From assembly GCF_002080435.1 (NCBI RefSeq), contig NZ_CP020538.1:2227501-2291500 (forward strand): DNA of 64,000 bases. Direction: 5' to 3'. The DNA comes from Sphingobium herbicidovorans (GTDB lineage: Bacteria > Pseudomonadota > Alphaproteobacteria > Sphingomonadales > Sphingomonadaceae). The notes under the pieces are model-generated. The model had not been told where the DNA came from. It saw nothing but the letters and a program-made list of their open reading frames with translations, and ran no database searches. Below, piece by piece: positions 16,511 through 25,657 of the stretch. Made by a program: the position numbers and the translations under genes. Position 1 is the first letter of the stretch. The number at the start of each line of letters is the position of its first letter.

Positions 16511-17710
16511 CTATTCCGTAAAGGCCTTGGGAGCGGCTGCCACCACTGTATAGGTGCCCGTGCTGACTTCCGACACTTCCAGCGCGCGTTCCGCCACGCC
16601 ATTCCGGCCGAAGCGGAATGCGCCGTCAATGCCGGAAAAGCCGCCCGAATCGCGGAGCCTGGCGGCCGGAAAAGTCGTTCCGGGCCTCCAATCGCGCGCG
16701 ATCCGCACGGTCAACAGCACGGCGTCATAGCCCAGCGCCGACAGGCGGAACGGTGCGCTGCCATAACGGGCGCGATATTTGTTCGCCAGCTGGCCATAGA
16801 GTCCGTCGGAAACAGTGGCGAACCACGCGCCGCGCAGTGCCGGGACGGATGCCAGCCCCCTGTCCGTATTCCACAATTCCGTCCCCAGCAGGCGTGCGGT
16901 CGCCCCGCCATTTTTCCGCACGATCGGGGCCAGTTGCATGGCGACCCGGCCGCTGTCGGCAATCAGCAGCGCGTCATAGCTGGACGACGCCTGCAATTTC
17001 TTGACCGCCGCCGTCATCGACGCAGGCGTCCGGTCGAATGTCTGCATCGACACGACCGTCCCCCCTTCGGCCTCTACCGCTCGGAGCAGGGACGTGCCCG
17101 ATCGCTCGCCATAGGTGCCCTTGGGTATCAATGCCGCGAATTTCGAAAGTCCCTTGGCTTTCGCGAATTCGACCACCCGATCGATCGACTGGTTGGGATT
17201 ATAGCCCATGATGTAGACGCCGTTTCCGGCAACGCTGACATCGTTGGAAAAGCTGATGACCGGCACGTTGGCGCGCGACGCGATCGGGCCTATAATCCGC
17301 GCATCTTCGGCCAACAAGGGGCCAAGGATCAGCCGGTTGCCTTCGGCCAGCGCCTTGTTGACAGCCGCTGCCGCGCCCATGCCGGTGTCATAGGTGGTGA
17401 TCCGTACCCGATCCGCCTTGGTATCCAGCAGCGCCAGCGTGGTCGCATTGGCGATCGACTGACCCACGCCAGCGTTGGGGCCGCTCAATGGCACCAGCAG
17501 CGCCACGCGATGGCGCATAGTGTCGGTGGGCAGTCCTTGGGTCACATCGGGACCGCTGGGCGCTGGTTCCGCCGGGGCAGGGCCCGCGCCCCGAGGAACG
17601 ACCGACTGACAGGCAGCGACCAGCAATGCGCTGGCCGCGAATATCATGCGTGCGCCGCGCTTCATGGCCGCGAACATGTTCGCTTGCCGGGAGGCATCCG
17701 TCTCTGTCAT
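16511..17710 (-). CDS. LpoA-like penicillin-binding protein activator lipoprotein
   Basis: The 399-residue product has a lipoprotein signal ending in LLVAACQS (lipidated Cys about residue 34). A proline/alanine-rich spacer follows, then a type I periplasmic-binding fold beginning with VALLVPLSGPNAGVGQSIANA. The family is annotated as LpoA-type activators or as Leu/Ile/Val-type binding proteins. The start at 17710 has AAGGA upstream; starts at 17677 and 17665 are alternatives. It stands back to back with rsmI, only 11 bases apart, an arrangement common in proteobacteria. Confidence 0.8.
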   Translation of the reverse strand: MTETDASRQANMFAAMKRGARMIFAASALLVAACQSVVPRGAGPAPAEPAPSGPDVTQGLPTDTMRHRVALLVPLSGPNAGVGQSIANATTLALLDTKADRVRITTYDTGMGAAAAVNKALAEGNRLILGPLLAEDARIIGPIASRANVPVISFSNDVSVAGNGVYIMGYNPNQSIDRVVEFAKAKGLSKFAALIPKGTYGERSGTSLLRAVEAEGGTVVSMQTFDRTPASMTAAVKKLQASSSYDALLIADSGRVAMQLAPIVRKNGGATARLLGTELWNTDRGLASVPALRGAWFATVSDGLYGQLANKYRARYGSAPFRLSALGYDAVLLTVRIARDWRPGTTFPAARLRDSGGFSGIDGAFRFGRNGVAERALEVSEVSTGTYTVVAAAPKAFTE

Positions 17711-17721
17711 CTGGCGTCCTT

Positions 17722-18564
17722 ATGGAAACTCAATCTTCTGGGCTGGAGCCCGGGCTTTACATCGTTGCGGGGCCGATCGGCAACCTTGGAGACCTTAGCC
17801 CGCGCGCAGCCGAAGTCCTGCGCCTTGCCGATGTGATCGCCGTGGAAGATACACGGGTGAGCGCACGGTTGTTGCGGCATGCCGGATCGGACCGGCCGAT
17901 GATCCCCTATCATGACCATAGCGCCGAAGGTGTGCGTGCGCGCCTGATCGAACGAATGGCAGGCGAATCAGTCGCGCTGCTGTCCGATGCGGGAACGCCG
18001 CTGATTTCCGATCCGGGTTACAAGCTGGTTCGCGACGCCCGTGCCGCCGGACGGACCATCACGACGCTTCCCGGCCCCAGCGCGGCCATCGCCGCGCTCA
18101 CCCTATCGGGCCTTCCCACCGACCGTTTCCTTTTCATAGGGTTCCTGCCCGCCAAGCAGAAGGCGCGCGCGGACGCGCTGGGGGAAGTCGCCGCGCTGCG
18201 CGCCACGCTGATCTTCTATGAAAGCGGTCCGCGCCTTTCCGAAAGCCTTGCCGCCATGGCGGAGCATCTGGGCGACCGTGACGCCGCCGTATCGCGTGAA
18301 ATCAGCAAGGCGTTCGAGGAAACGCGGACCGGCACGCTCTCCGAGCTTTCCGCCCGCTATGCGGACGCTACACCCAAAGGGGAGATCGTCGTCATCGTCG
18401 GTCCTCCGGGCGAAGCGCCGCCAGCCAGCGCAGATGACGCCGACGCTGCCCTGCTGGAAGCGATGCAGCGGCTTCCTGTCTCCAAGGCGGCCGGAGAGGT
18501 GGCCAAGAAGCTGGGTCTCGACCGCCGCGCCCTTTACGCCCGCGCGATGGACCTGAAAGGGTGA
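17722..18564 (+). CDS. rsmI: 16S rRNA (cytidine-1402 2'-O)-methyltransferase
   Basis: This 280-residue tetrapyrrole-methylase-fold enzyme methylates C1402 in the decoding site of 16S rRNA. The diagnostic motifs are AGPIGNLGDLSPRA at the N-terminus, VEDTR and LSDAGTPLISDPG, plus FYESGPRL in the middle. yraN starts on its stop codon (overlap of four bases). No clear ribosome site is seen at 17722 because the short gap also holds the site of the divergent gene. Confidence 0.93.
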   Translation: METQSSGLEPGLYIVAGPIGNLGDLSPRAAEVLRLADVIAVEDTRVSARLLRHAGSDRPMIPYHDHSAEGVRARLIERMAGESVALLSDAGTPLISDPGYKLVRDARAAGRTITTLPGPSAAIAALTLSGLPTDRFLFIGFLPAKQKARADALGEVAALRATLIFYESGPRLSESLAAMAEHLGDRDAAVSREISKAFEETRTGTLSELSARYADATPKGEIVVIVGPPGEAPPASADDADAALLEAMQRLPVSKAAGEVAKKLGLDRRALYARAMDLKG

Positions 18565-18914
18565 AGCGTCAGCAGGCCGAAAGACGCGGGCGACAGGCGG
18601 AACGCATCGCGGGCTGGTGGCTGCGGCTGAAGGGCTGGCAGATCGTCGGCCGCCGTTTGCGTACTCCCGCAGGCGAGGTTGACCTGGTTGCCCGGCGCGG
18701 CGCGATGCTTGCCTTTGTCGAGGTAAAGGCCCGTGCCAGCGGCGCTGATCTGGACCTAGCCATCGATGAGCGCCGCCTGTCGCGCGTCGCTGCGGCGGCA
18801 GAAATGCTCTTCTACGAACTTGCGAAGCCCGGCGATGACATGCGGATCGATGTGATCCTCCTTGCGCCGGGGCGCGCGCCGCGCCATCTGGCGAATGTCT
18901 GGCATGGGGGGTGA
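18561..18914 (+). CDS. YraN family (UPF0102) putative endonuclease
   Basis: The 117-residue protein matches the UPF0102 layout: a basic N-terminus, then GWQIVGRRLRTPAGEVDLVA and FVEVKAR, which form the PD-(D/E)xK-like nuclease core (Glu, Asp, ExK). It starts with GTG overlapping the rsmI stop. The physiological role of the family is poorly known. Confidence 0.88.
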   Translation: MKRQQAERRGRQAERIAGWWLRLKGWQIVGRRLRTPAGEVDLVARRGAMLAFVEVKARASGADLDLAIDERRLSRVAAAAEMLFYELAKPGDDMRIDVILLAPGRAPRHLANVWHGG

Positions 18915-18944
18915 CAGCCCTGAACGGAAGGAACAGCTAGTCCG

Positions 18945-19919
18945 ATGACCGATCTCAACCCCCTGACCGTCGCTGTGCAGATGGACCCGATGGAAGGGAT
19001 CAATATCAAGGGCGATTCAACCTTCCACATCATGCTGGCGGGACAGGCGAGGGGGCATCGCCTCTACCATTATCTCGCGCCGGACCTCACCTACCGCGAA
19101 GGCCGCGTGCTGGCGAAGGCGCGTCCGGTCAAGGTGCAGAAAGTGGACGGAGACCACTTCGCCCTTGGAGAACCTGAACTGCTTGATCTTGGCCGCGACG
19201 TGGACGTCGTGCTGATGCGCCAGGATCCGCCTTTCGACCTCAGCTATATCACTGCCACTCACCTGCTCGAGCGCGTGCAGGATGAAACGCTGGTCGTGAA
19301 CGACCCGGCTTCGGTTCGAAACGCACCTGAAAAGCTGTTCGTTCTGGACTATGCGCGCTTCATGCCGCCGACGATGATCACCCGCGACCTGGCCGAGGTG
19401 AGGAGCTTTCTGGCCGAACATGGGGAGATCGTCGTCAAGCCGCTTTACGGCAATGCGGGCAACGCGGTCTTTCATGTCGGCCAGTCCGGCGCAAACCTTT
19501 CCGCGCTGGTGGAACTGTTCAACGCATCGTGGGTCGAGCCCTTCATGGTTCAGGCCTTCATCCCCGGCGTCGCGCAGGGCGACAAACGCATCGTCCTGAT
19601 CGACGGTGAGATCGCAGGTGCGATCAACCGCATTCCGGGCGCTGGCGAAATACGGTCCAACCTTGCGGTGGGCGGATCGGCGGCCAAGACCGAACTGACC
19701 GATCGCGAACTGGAAATCTGCGCCGCCATGGGGCCGGAACTCAAGCGTCGCGGCCTGCTGTTCGTCGGCATCGATGTGATAGGCGGCGAATGGCTCACCG
19801 AAATCAACGTGACCTCTCCCACCGGCATCGTCTCGATCGACGCCTTTAACGGCACGGACACGGGCGGCATGATCTGGGACGCCATCGACGCCCGCCTGGC
19901 TGCGCGGGCCGCCGCTTGA
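18945..19919 (+). CDS. gshB: glutathione synthetase
   Basis: The 324-residue ATP-grasp enzyme joins gamma-glutamylcysteine and glycine. It shows the N-terminal signature VAVQMDPMEGINIKGDSTF, VVLMRQDPPFD, the ATP-grasp lysine in VVKPLYGNAG and the metal-binding NVTSPTG near the C-terminus. Length is normal. It follows rsmI-yraN on the same strand with a 30-base gap, the usual proteobacterial order. Confidence 0.95.
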   Translation: MTDLNPLTVAVQMDPMEGINIKGDSTFHIMLAGQARGHRLYHYLAPDLTYREGRVLAKARPVKVQKVDGDHFALGEPELLDLGRDVDVVLMRQDPPFDLSYITATHLLERVQDETLVVNDPASVRNAPEKLFVLDYARFMPPTMITRDLAEVRSFLAEHGEIVVKPLYGNAGNAVFHVGQSGANLSALVELFNASWVEPFMVQAFIPGVAQGDKRIVLIDGEIAGAINRIPGAGEIRSNLAVGGSAAKTELTDRELEICAAMGPELKRRGLLFVGIDVIGGEWLTEINVTSPTGIVSIDAFNGTDTGGMIWDAIDARLAARAAA

Positions 19920-19950
19920 CGCCTGACCCTCTTAGCCCCGCGACGAGCAA

Positions 19951-20550
19951 GTGACCGACTGGGTTCTCCACCTGATCGACGCGGGCGGCTATTGGGGCAT
20001 TTTTGCCCTGATGGTGATAGAGAATGTCTTTCCGCCGATACCATCGGAACTGATCATGGGCATTGGCGGCATCCGCGTTGGGCAGGGCCGAATGGCGATG
20101 GAGTGGCTGCTGCTGGCGGGGACGCTGGGCACGACGGTCGGCAATTATTTCTGGTATCTGGTGGGCCACGTGCTGGGATTTCATCGCTTGAAGCCATTGG
20201 TCGACCGCTATGGCCGCTGGGCGACGCTGGAATGGAGGGATGTGGAGGCGCTGGACCATCTATTCGGGAAATATGGGCAGATCGTCGTCTTCGTCTTTCG
20301 CTTCCTGCCAGCCTTCCGCACCATGATTTCGTTGCCGGCAGGGCTGTTTCGCATGGGTCATTTCAAGTTTCTGGCCTGGACTGCGGGCGGGGCGCTGATC
20401 TGGAACATCATCCTTGCCTATGCGGGATTTCTTCTGGGCCAGAATTTCCGCGACATTGACAAATATGTGGGGCCAGTCGCCACCGCCTGCGTCGTGGGCG
20501 CAATCGCCCTTTACCTCTGGCGCCTTGCGACATGGAAGCCCAGAGGCTGA
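19951..20550 (+). CDS. DedA family membrane protein
   Basis: The 199-residue inner membrane protein has five or so hydrophobic segments. It shows the DedA pattern FPPIPSELIMGIGG near the N-terminus and FVFRFLPAFRTMISLPAG in the middle. Family members act as lipid carrier flippases or affect membrane homeostasis. It starts with GTG about 31 bases after gshB. The specific substrate is unknown. Confidence 0.88.
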   Translation: MTDWVLHLIDAGGYWGIFALMVIENVFPPIPSELIMGIGGIRVGQGRMAMEWLLLAGTLGTTVGNYFWYLVGHVLGFHRLKPLVDRYGRWATLEWRDVEALDHLFGKYGQIVVFVFRFLPAFRTMISLPAGLFRMGHFKFLAWTAGGALIWNIILAYAGFLLGQNFRDIDKYVGPVATACVVGAIALYLWRLATWKPRG

Positions 20551-20566
20551 TGGTCATCCGATCCGA

Positions 20567-21456
20567 TCAGGCGCGTGGATGCGCGTTGCGATACACGTCC
20601 AGCAAATGGGCCGCATCCACCTGGGTATAAATCTGCGTGGATGACAGGCTGGCATGCCCCAGCAGTTCCTGAAGCGAGCGTAAGTCCGCCCCGCGTCCGA
20701 GCAGATGCGTCGCGAAACTGTGCCGCAGCGCGTGGGGCGTCGTTCGATCGGACAGTCCCAGCCTGCCCCGTGCGCCCTGCACTGCCCGCCGGACGATTGC
20801 TGCCGACAATGGCCCCCCCGTGCGCCACGGAACAGTGGTTGGCGCTGCTCCAGCGGATAGGGGCATAGCACAACATATTTTTCTATGGCTTCCCGCACCT
20901 GCGGCAGCAGCGGCACGATCCGCGTTTTCCCTCGCTTGCCTGTCACGCGCAGCGTTTCGCCTAACGGCATGACATCGCCGGTCAGCGCCATCGCCTCGCC
21001 AATCCGCAATCCAGCCCCGTACAGCAACAGCAGCACCGCCCAGTCCCGTGCGCCGATCCACTCCTCTCGCGCGGACTCCGCAATATCTGCGGCCAGCGCC
21101 ACCGCTTCATCGGGTGACACAGGTCGTGGCAGCCCGCGCTTTACCCTCGGCCCTTTCAGCAACGGCACGCGCGCATCTTCGCCGCCAGTGAATTTCAGAA
21201 AGCCCCGCACGGCCGATAGCTCCCGCGCCGCAGACCCATTGCCGATCCCGTCCATCCGTCGCACCGTCAAAAAGGCGCGCAGGTCTGCCTGCTCGACCGT
21301 CGCCAGTGTCGCTGCGCTTACCGGGCCGCCGCGATGCTCTTCAAGAAATGCGATCAGCCGCTCGGCCGTTGCCATATAGGCCCGTACCGTATGCGTTGAG
21401 CGTCGGCGGTCGAGCGCCAGATGATGCCGCCATGCTTCCACCAGATCCCGCAACAT
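20567..21456 (-). pseudogene. xerC: tyrosine recombinase XerC, frameshifted at a G7 run
   Basis: The N-terminal core-binding domain begins at 21456 (MLRDLVEAW, behind GGGGAG). It runs in one frame to LFRGARGG with the first catalytic arginine in GAGLRIGEA. The rest lies in another frame from PLSAAIVRR on, with [12 protein letters not shown] and the tyrosine in IYTQVD. One extra G in the run at 20813-20819 (coding strand G7) would restore a normal protein. XerC resolves chromosome dimers at dif, so a base-calling slip is as likely as true loss. It is convergent with dedA. Confidence 0.85.
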
Positions 21457-21602
21457 GCACTCCCCACGCCCGTTCGCGGCGACCCTTGCGACCGCTTGCC
21501 AATCTACTCGCCCGCACGAACGGAGGTGGGGATAGTAGGACAGCCTTCTTTCCAACGGAATCCCTTATCCCCGCGCCCTTGAAAATCCCCCAAAATGGGC
21601 AC

Positions 21603-22490
21603 ATGAGGCGCATGGCCTCCGTTTCCGACACAGCCGACATGCCCACTGGCGCATTGCTGCAGATTTCGCCGCTGGTAGGCCGCGTGCTGGCGCCCAATCC
21701 ATCGCCCTTTACCTATACCGGCACGCAGACGTACCTCGTAGGCGGCAGCGATCTTGCCGTTGTCGATCCCGGCCCCGACGATGCGGATCATCTCGCCGCG
21801 CTGGTCGCCGCCGTAGGCGACCGCCCGGTGCGCGCGATCCTTTGTACCCATACGCATCGCGACCACAGTCCTGCGGCTGCCCCGCTCTCTGCCCGGACAG
21901 GCGCGCCGGTCATTGGCTGTGCTCCGTTGGCACTGGAGGATGACGGGCCGCGCGCCGACGCCGCGTTCGACATTCACTACAGCCCCGACAGCATAATGGC
22001 CGATGGGGATCGATTGGCAGGGGAGGGCTGGACGCTGGAAGCTGTCGCCACGCCCGGTCATACCTCGAACCATCTCTGTTTCGCCTTGGTTGAGGAAAAC
22101 GCGCTCTTCACCGGCGATCATGTCATGGGCTGGTCCACCAGCGTCATCTCGCCCCCGGATGGCGACATGGCTGACTATATGCGTTCGATGCAGCGCCTGC
22201 TCGATCGCCAAGACGCAGTCTATTATCCTGCGCACGGCGAGCCGGTCGAAAATCCCCGGCGGCTGGTGCGCGGCATGATGGGGCACCGCAAGCAGCGCGA
22301 GGGTCAAATCCTGCGCTTTCTGGAGCGTAATGGTGCGTCGGAAGTCCCTGACATGGTGGCCGAAATGTATCGGGGCGTGGATGCGCGGCTGCATCCCGCC
22401 GCAGGCCGGTCGGTTCTGGCGCATCTTATCGACCTTGGCGGGCGGGGTATTGCTGCCGCCGTGGGGGATGGCCGCTGGCGGCTGTGCTAG
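21603..22490 (+). CDS. MBL-fold metallo-hydrolase
   Basis: The 295-residue protein has the metallo-beta-lactamase metal motif THTHRDH near residue 82. ATPGHTSNHL, FTGDHVMGW and the C-terminal YPAHG histidine follow. A small winged-helix-like tail comes next, as in LACTB2-type hydrolases. The substrate is unknown; the LACTB2 group includes RNA- and glyoxalase-like activities. The start could be 21603 or 21612. It precedes nadA by 72 bases. Confidence 0.85.
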   Translation: MRRMASVSDTADMPTGALLQISPLVGRVLAPNPSPFTYTGTQTYLVGGSDLAVVDPGPDDADHLAALVAAVGDRPVRAILCTHTHRDHSPAAAPLSARTGAPVIGCAPLALEDDGPRADAAFDIHYSPDSIMADGDRLAGEGWTLEAVATPGHTSNHLCFALVEENALFTGDHVMGWSTSVISPPDGDMADYMRSMQRLLDRQDAVYYPAHGEPVENPRRLVRGMMGHRKQREGQILRFLERNGASEVPDMVAEMYRGVDARLHPAAGRSVLAHLIDLGGRGIAAAVGDGRWRLC

Positions 22491-22562
22491 GATCAAATAC
22501 TGGCCAATCGGGCCAACGCCCGCTAGGGGCGCGCTGAACAAGGCCCTTGAGGAGTAGGGACA

Positions 22563-23549
22563 ATGAACGCCATCACTGGAATTCCCCAGGGGATTGATCT
22601 GCGCGCGGAAATCGACCGCCTGCGCAAGGACCGCAACGCCGTCATCCTCGGTCATTATTATCAAAAGCCCGAAATCCAGGACCTGTCCGATTTTGTTGGC
22701 GACAGCCTGGAGCTTTCGCGCAAGGCTGCGGAGACGGACGCGGAAGTCATCGCCTTTTGCGGCGTGCGCTTCATGGCTGAAACCGCCAAGATCCTGTCGC
22801 CTGAAAAGATCGTCGTCCTGCCGGACATGGATGCCGGCTGCTCGCTGGAGGACAGCTGCCCGCCCACGCAGTTCAAGGCGTTCCGCGAAGCGCATCCCGA
22901 TCATATCGCACTCAGCTACATCAACTGCTCGGCAGAGGTGAAGGCCTTGAGCGACATCATTGTGACGTCCTCGTCAGCCGAAACGATCCTGAGCCAGATT
23001 CCCCGGGACCAGAAGATCATCTTCGGCCCCGACAAACATCTGGGCGGCTACCTGATGCGCAAATTCGACCGCGACATGCTGTTGTGGCCTGGTGTGTGCA
23101 TCGTGCATGAGGCTTTCAGCGAAACAGAATTGCTGAAGCTGAAGGCCGAGCATCCCGGCGCGCCGGTCGCCGCTCACCCCGAATGCCCGCCCTATATCGT
23201 CGATCATGCGGACTATGTCGGATCGACCAGCGGCATCCTGCAATATGCCAAGACGATGACCGGCGACACGCTGATCGTCGCCACCGAACCGCATATCATC
23301 CACCAGATGCAGAAGGCGGTTCCCGAAAAGAGCTTCATCGGCGCACCCGGCGCGGACGGCAATTGCAACTGCAATGTCTGTCCGTACATGGCGCTCAACA
23401 CGATGGAAAAGCTCTATCTGGCGCTCCGCGATCTACAGCCGCGCATCGAGATGGACGAGACTCTGCGCCTTGGCGCCCGCAAGAGCCTAGACCGCATGCT
23501 GGAGATGGCCAGCGGCACGGTGGGCAAAGGCGACGTTGGGAATCGCTGA
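22563..23549 (+). CDS. nadA: quinolinate synthase
   Basis: The 328-residue [4Fe-4S] enzyme condenses iminoaspartate and dihydroxyacetone phosphate to quinolinate in NAD synthesis. It shows GHYYQKPEIQD, YINCSAEVKA, HPECPP and CNCNVCPYM; the cysteines supply the cluster ligands. GGAGTAGGGAC precedes the start. nadC begins five bases after the stop. nadB is not adjacent, so the iminoaspartate source (NadB or an aspartate dehydrogenase) lies elsewhere. Confidence 0.95.
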   Translation: MNAITGIPQGIDLRAEIDRLRKDRNAVILGHYYQKPEIQDLSDFVGDSLELSRKAAETDAEVIAFCGVRFMAETAKILSPEKIVVLPDMDAGCSLEDSCPPTQFKAFREAHPDHIALSYINCSAEVKALSDIIVTSSSAETILSQIPRDQKIIFGPDKHLGGYLMRKFDRDMLLWPGVCIVHEAFSETELLKLKAEHPGAPVAAHPECPPYIVDHADYVGSTSGILQYAKTMTGDTLIVATEPHIIHQMQKAVPEKSFIGAPGADGNCNCNVCPYMALNTMEKLYLALRDLQPRIEMDETLRLGARKSLDRMLEMASGTVGKGDVGNR

Positions 23550-23553
23550 GTAT

Positions 23554-24402
23554 ATGACTTTTACGCTTCCCGGCTTCGATCTCGACGCCTTTATCGATTC
23601 CACGCTGGCCGAGGATCTTGGTCCCGAAGGCCGTGACGTCACCAGCGAAGCGGTAATTCCGCAGGATGCGATCTTCGACGGGGTCATGGACAGCCGAGAC
23701 GCCGTGACGCTCGCCGGGCTTCCGATCGCCGCCGCTTTTTTCCGTGCGCTCGATCCGGATGTGGAGATTGAACTGCTCCAGCAGGATGGCGACCGCGTGG
23801 GGCCGGGCACCGACATCATGCGTATCCGGGGCAAGGCGCGCGCCATGCTGACGGCTGAACGGTCAGCCCTCAACACCGTCCAGCATCTCACCGGCATTGC
23901 CACCATGACGCGCGCTTATGTGGACGCGATCATGGGCACCGGCGCTACGCTGCTTGATACCCGCAAGACTATTCCCGGCCTTCGCGTGCTCGAGAAATAT
24001 GCGACGCGCATGGGCGGCGCGACCAATCATCGCATGGGGCTGTGGGATGCGGCGATGATCAAGGACAATCACGTCGCCGTCGCGGGATCCGTCGAGGAAG
24101 CAGTCCGCCGCGCCGCCGCGGCCGGAATCGAGCGGATCATAGTGGAGGTCGATCGCGTCGATCAGATCGAGCCCGCGCTTGCGGCCGGGGCGACCCACCT
24201 GCTGCTCGACAATATGGACGCACCTACATTGCGCGGCGCGGTAACGCTGGTCGGGGCGCGCGTTCCTACCGAAGCATCCGGCGGCGTCACGCTTGAGACG
24301 ATTCGCGCGAAGGCGGAAACCGGCGTGACCTTTATCAGCGTGGGACGGCTGACCCAGTCCGCACCCGCCGCCGATATCGGCCTGGACTTCGCCTTTGCTT
24401 GA
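23554..24402 (+). CDS. nadC: nicotinate-nucleotide diphosphorylase (carboxylating)
   Basis: The 282-residue enzyme converts quinolinate and PRPP to nicotinate mononucleotide. It contains EDLGPEGRDVTSEA at the N-terminus, then LDTRKTIPGLR and HRMGLWDAAMIKDNH in the active site. The start at 23554 lies just past the nadA stop; a TTG at 23536 is in frame but would overlap nadA. Transcription with nadA is likely. Confidence 0.95.
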   Translation: MTFTLPGFDLDAFIDSTLAEDLGPEGRDVTSEAVIPQDAIFDGVMDSRDAVTLAGLPIAAAFFRALDPDVEIELLQQDGDRVGPGTDIMRIRGKARAMLTAERSALNTVQHLTGIATMTRAYVDAIMGTGATLLDTRKTIPGLRVLEKYATRMGGATNHRMGLWDAAMIKDNHVAVAGSVEEAVRRAAAAGIERIIVEVDRVDQIEPALAAGATHLLLDNMDAPTLRGAVTLVGARVPTEASGGVTLETIRAKAETGVTFISVGRLTQSAPAADIGLDFAFA

Positions 24403-25195
24403 AAGGGTCGCGGCGCTCCTGATGCTGGTCGCGCCCGGTACGGCTCTGGCGCAGGCCGCCTCGTGCAGCCCTCCCGCGCAAATTCCCCGGCCTCGCCTGG
24501 AAACTGCCAGCGCCAGTGAGCCTCGCCGTTTTCTTCCCATAGGCGGCTATACGCTCGCCCTGAGCTGGTCGCCCCAATATTGCGCAACGGCGCGGGGCGC
24601 AGACAGCGCCATCCAATGTGGCGGCCGCAGCGGCCGTTTCGGCTTCGTCCTCCACGGTCTATGGCCCGAGGGAGAGGGGGCTGAATGGCCGCAATATTGC
24701 CGCCCCGCCAAGCTCCTTCCCCGAAATCTTATCCGCGAAAATCTCTGTACGACGCCGTCTGTCCAGTTGCTCCAGCATGAATGGGCCAAGCATGGCAGCT
24801 GCATGGCCACAAGGCCTGAGCTATATTTTGATCTTTCCCGCGCCCTCTACGGATCAATCCGCTATCCTGACATGAATGCCCTGGCGCGGCGCGACACCCT
24901 TACGGTAGCCGACTTTGTCGCAGCCTTCGTCCGCGTAAATTCGCGTCTGAAGCCACATATGATCCGGGTGCAAACGGTGCGCGGAAACCGCCTGAAGGAA
25001 ATATGGCTTTGCATGGATCGGGCGATGGAGTTTGTCCGCTGTCCCGCTCGCCAAAGGGGTGCGCCAGCCGCCAGCCGTCTCCGCATCGAACCAGGGCCTG
25101 CGATGCCACGCACGAAAAAGGCCGCGCCAACACCGCCGCGCCGTCCAGCGCTGATCCTTGACCTGGACCCCAATGCGCAGGCGCCAGCCAACTGA
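24395..25195 (+). CDS. secreted ribonuclease T2 family protein
   Basis: A signal peptide (about residues 1-20, ending LAQA) precedes an RNase T2 domain. Both catalytic blocks are intact: FVLHGLWPE and HEWAKHGSC, each supplying an active histidine. A C-terminal lysine/proline-rich tail of about 40 residues follows. The TTG start at 24395 overlaps nadC by eight bases; ATG at 24422 would shorten the signal. It probably degrades RNA in the periplasm or outside. Coupling to the NAD genes is unexplained. Confidence 0.88.
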   Translation: MLERVAALLMLVAPGTALAQAASCSPPAQIPRPRLETASASEPRRFLPIGGYTLALSWSPQYCATARGADSAIQCGGRSGRFGFVLHGLWPEGEGAEWPQYCRPAKLLPRNLIRENLCTTPSVQLLQHEWAKHGSCMATRPELYFDLSRALYGSIRYPDMNALARRDTLTVADFVAAFVRVNSRLKPHMIRVQTVRGNRLKEIWLCMDRAMEFVRCPARQRGAPAASRLRIEPGPAMPRTKKAAPTPPRRPALILDLDPNAQAPAN

Positions 25196-25214
25196 TCGGC
25201 CATATGGCGCCCGG

Positions 25215-25637
25215 CTATAGGTCGATCGTTGCCGTTGAGGGATGATGCCGGTCCAGATGCCTGCGAATAAGGCGCAGGTTTTTGGTGTTGGACTTGAACA
25301 GAAAATCGAAAACGTCCCCGGCAAAGGGAATTGCGCCGACGACCGTGTCGAAACCCACATTCGCCGCCATGCGCGTCAATTGCCATTTTGACATGCCCAG
25401 ATTTCGTGCTTCCCACACGATCCACGCGCCCATCGCCGCAGTAGCCAAATCGCCCACGATCGGGATCAGGCCGACCAGGCTGTCCAGTCCCACGCGCCGT
25501 TTGGTGCCGGGGATGACGAACAGCCCCTCCAACAAGGCTTCCATGGCTTCGATCCGCCGCCGCACTGATGCGGGGTCGCGACCAAAGCCGGGCATGTCGC
25601 GTACCATCCGGTCAAACTGGTCTTGCGAAAGGGCCAT
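25215..25637 (-). CDS. DUF4112 domain-containing protein
   Basis: The 140-residue membrane-associated protein has the DUF4112 pattern LDSLVGLIPIVGDLATAAM and later DTVVGAIPFAGDVFDFLFKS, two related PxxGD repeats each within a hydrophobic segment. GGAGGAGCAGCA stands directly before the ATG at 25637, which decides the start. The function is unknown. Confidence 0.85.
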   Translation of the reverse strand: MALSQDQFDRMVRDMPGFGRDPASVRRRIEAMEALLEGLFVIPGTKRRVGLDSLVGLIPIVGDLATAAMGAWIVWEARNLGMSKWQLTRMAANVGFDTVVGAIPFAGDVFDFLFKSNTKNLRLIRRHLDRHHPSTATIDL

Positions 25638-25657
25638 TGCTGCTCCTCCAATAAATC

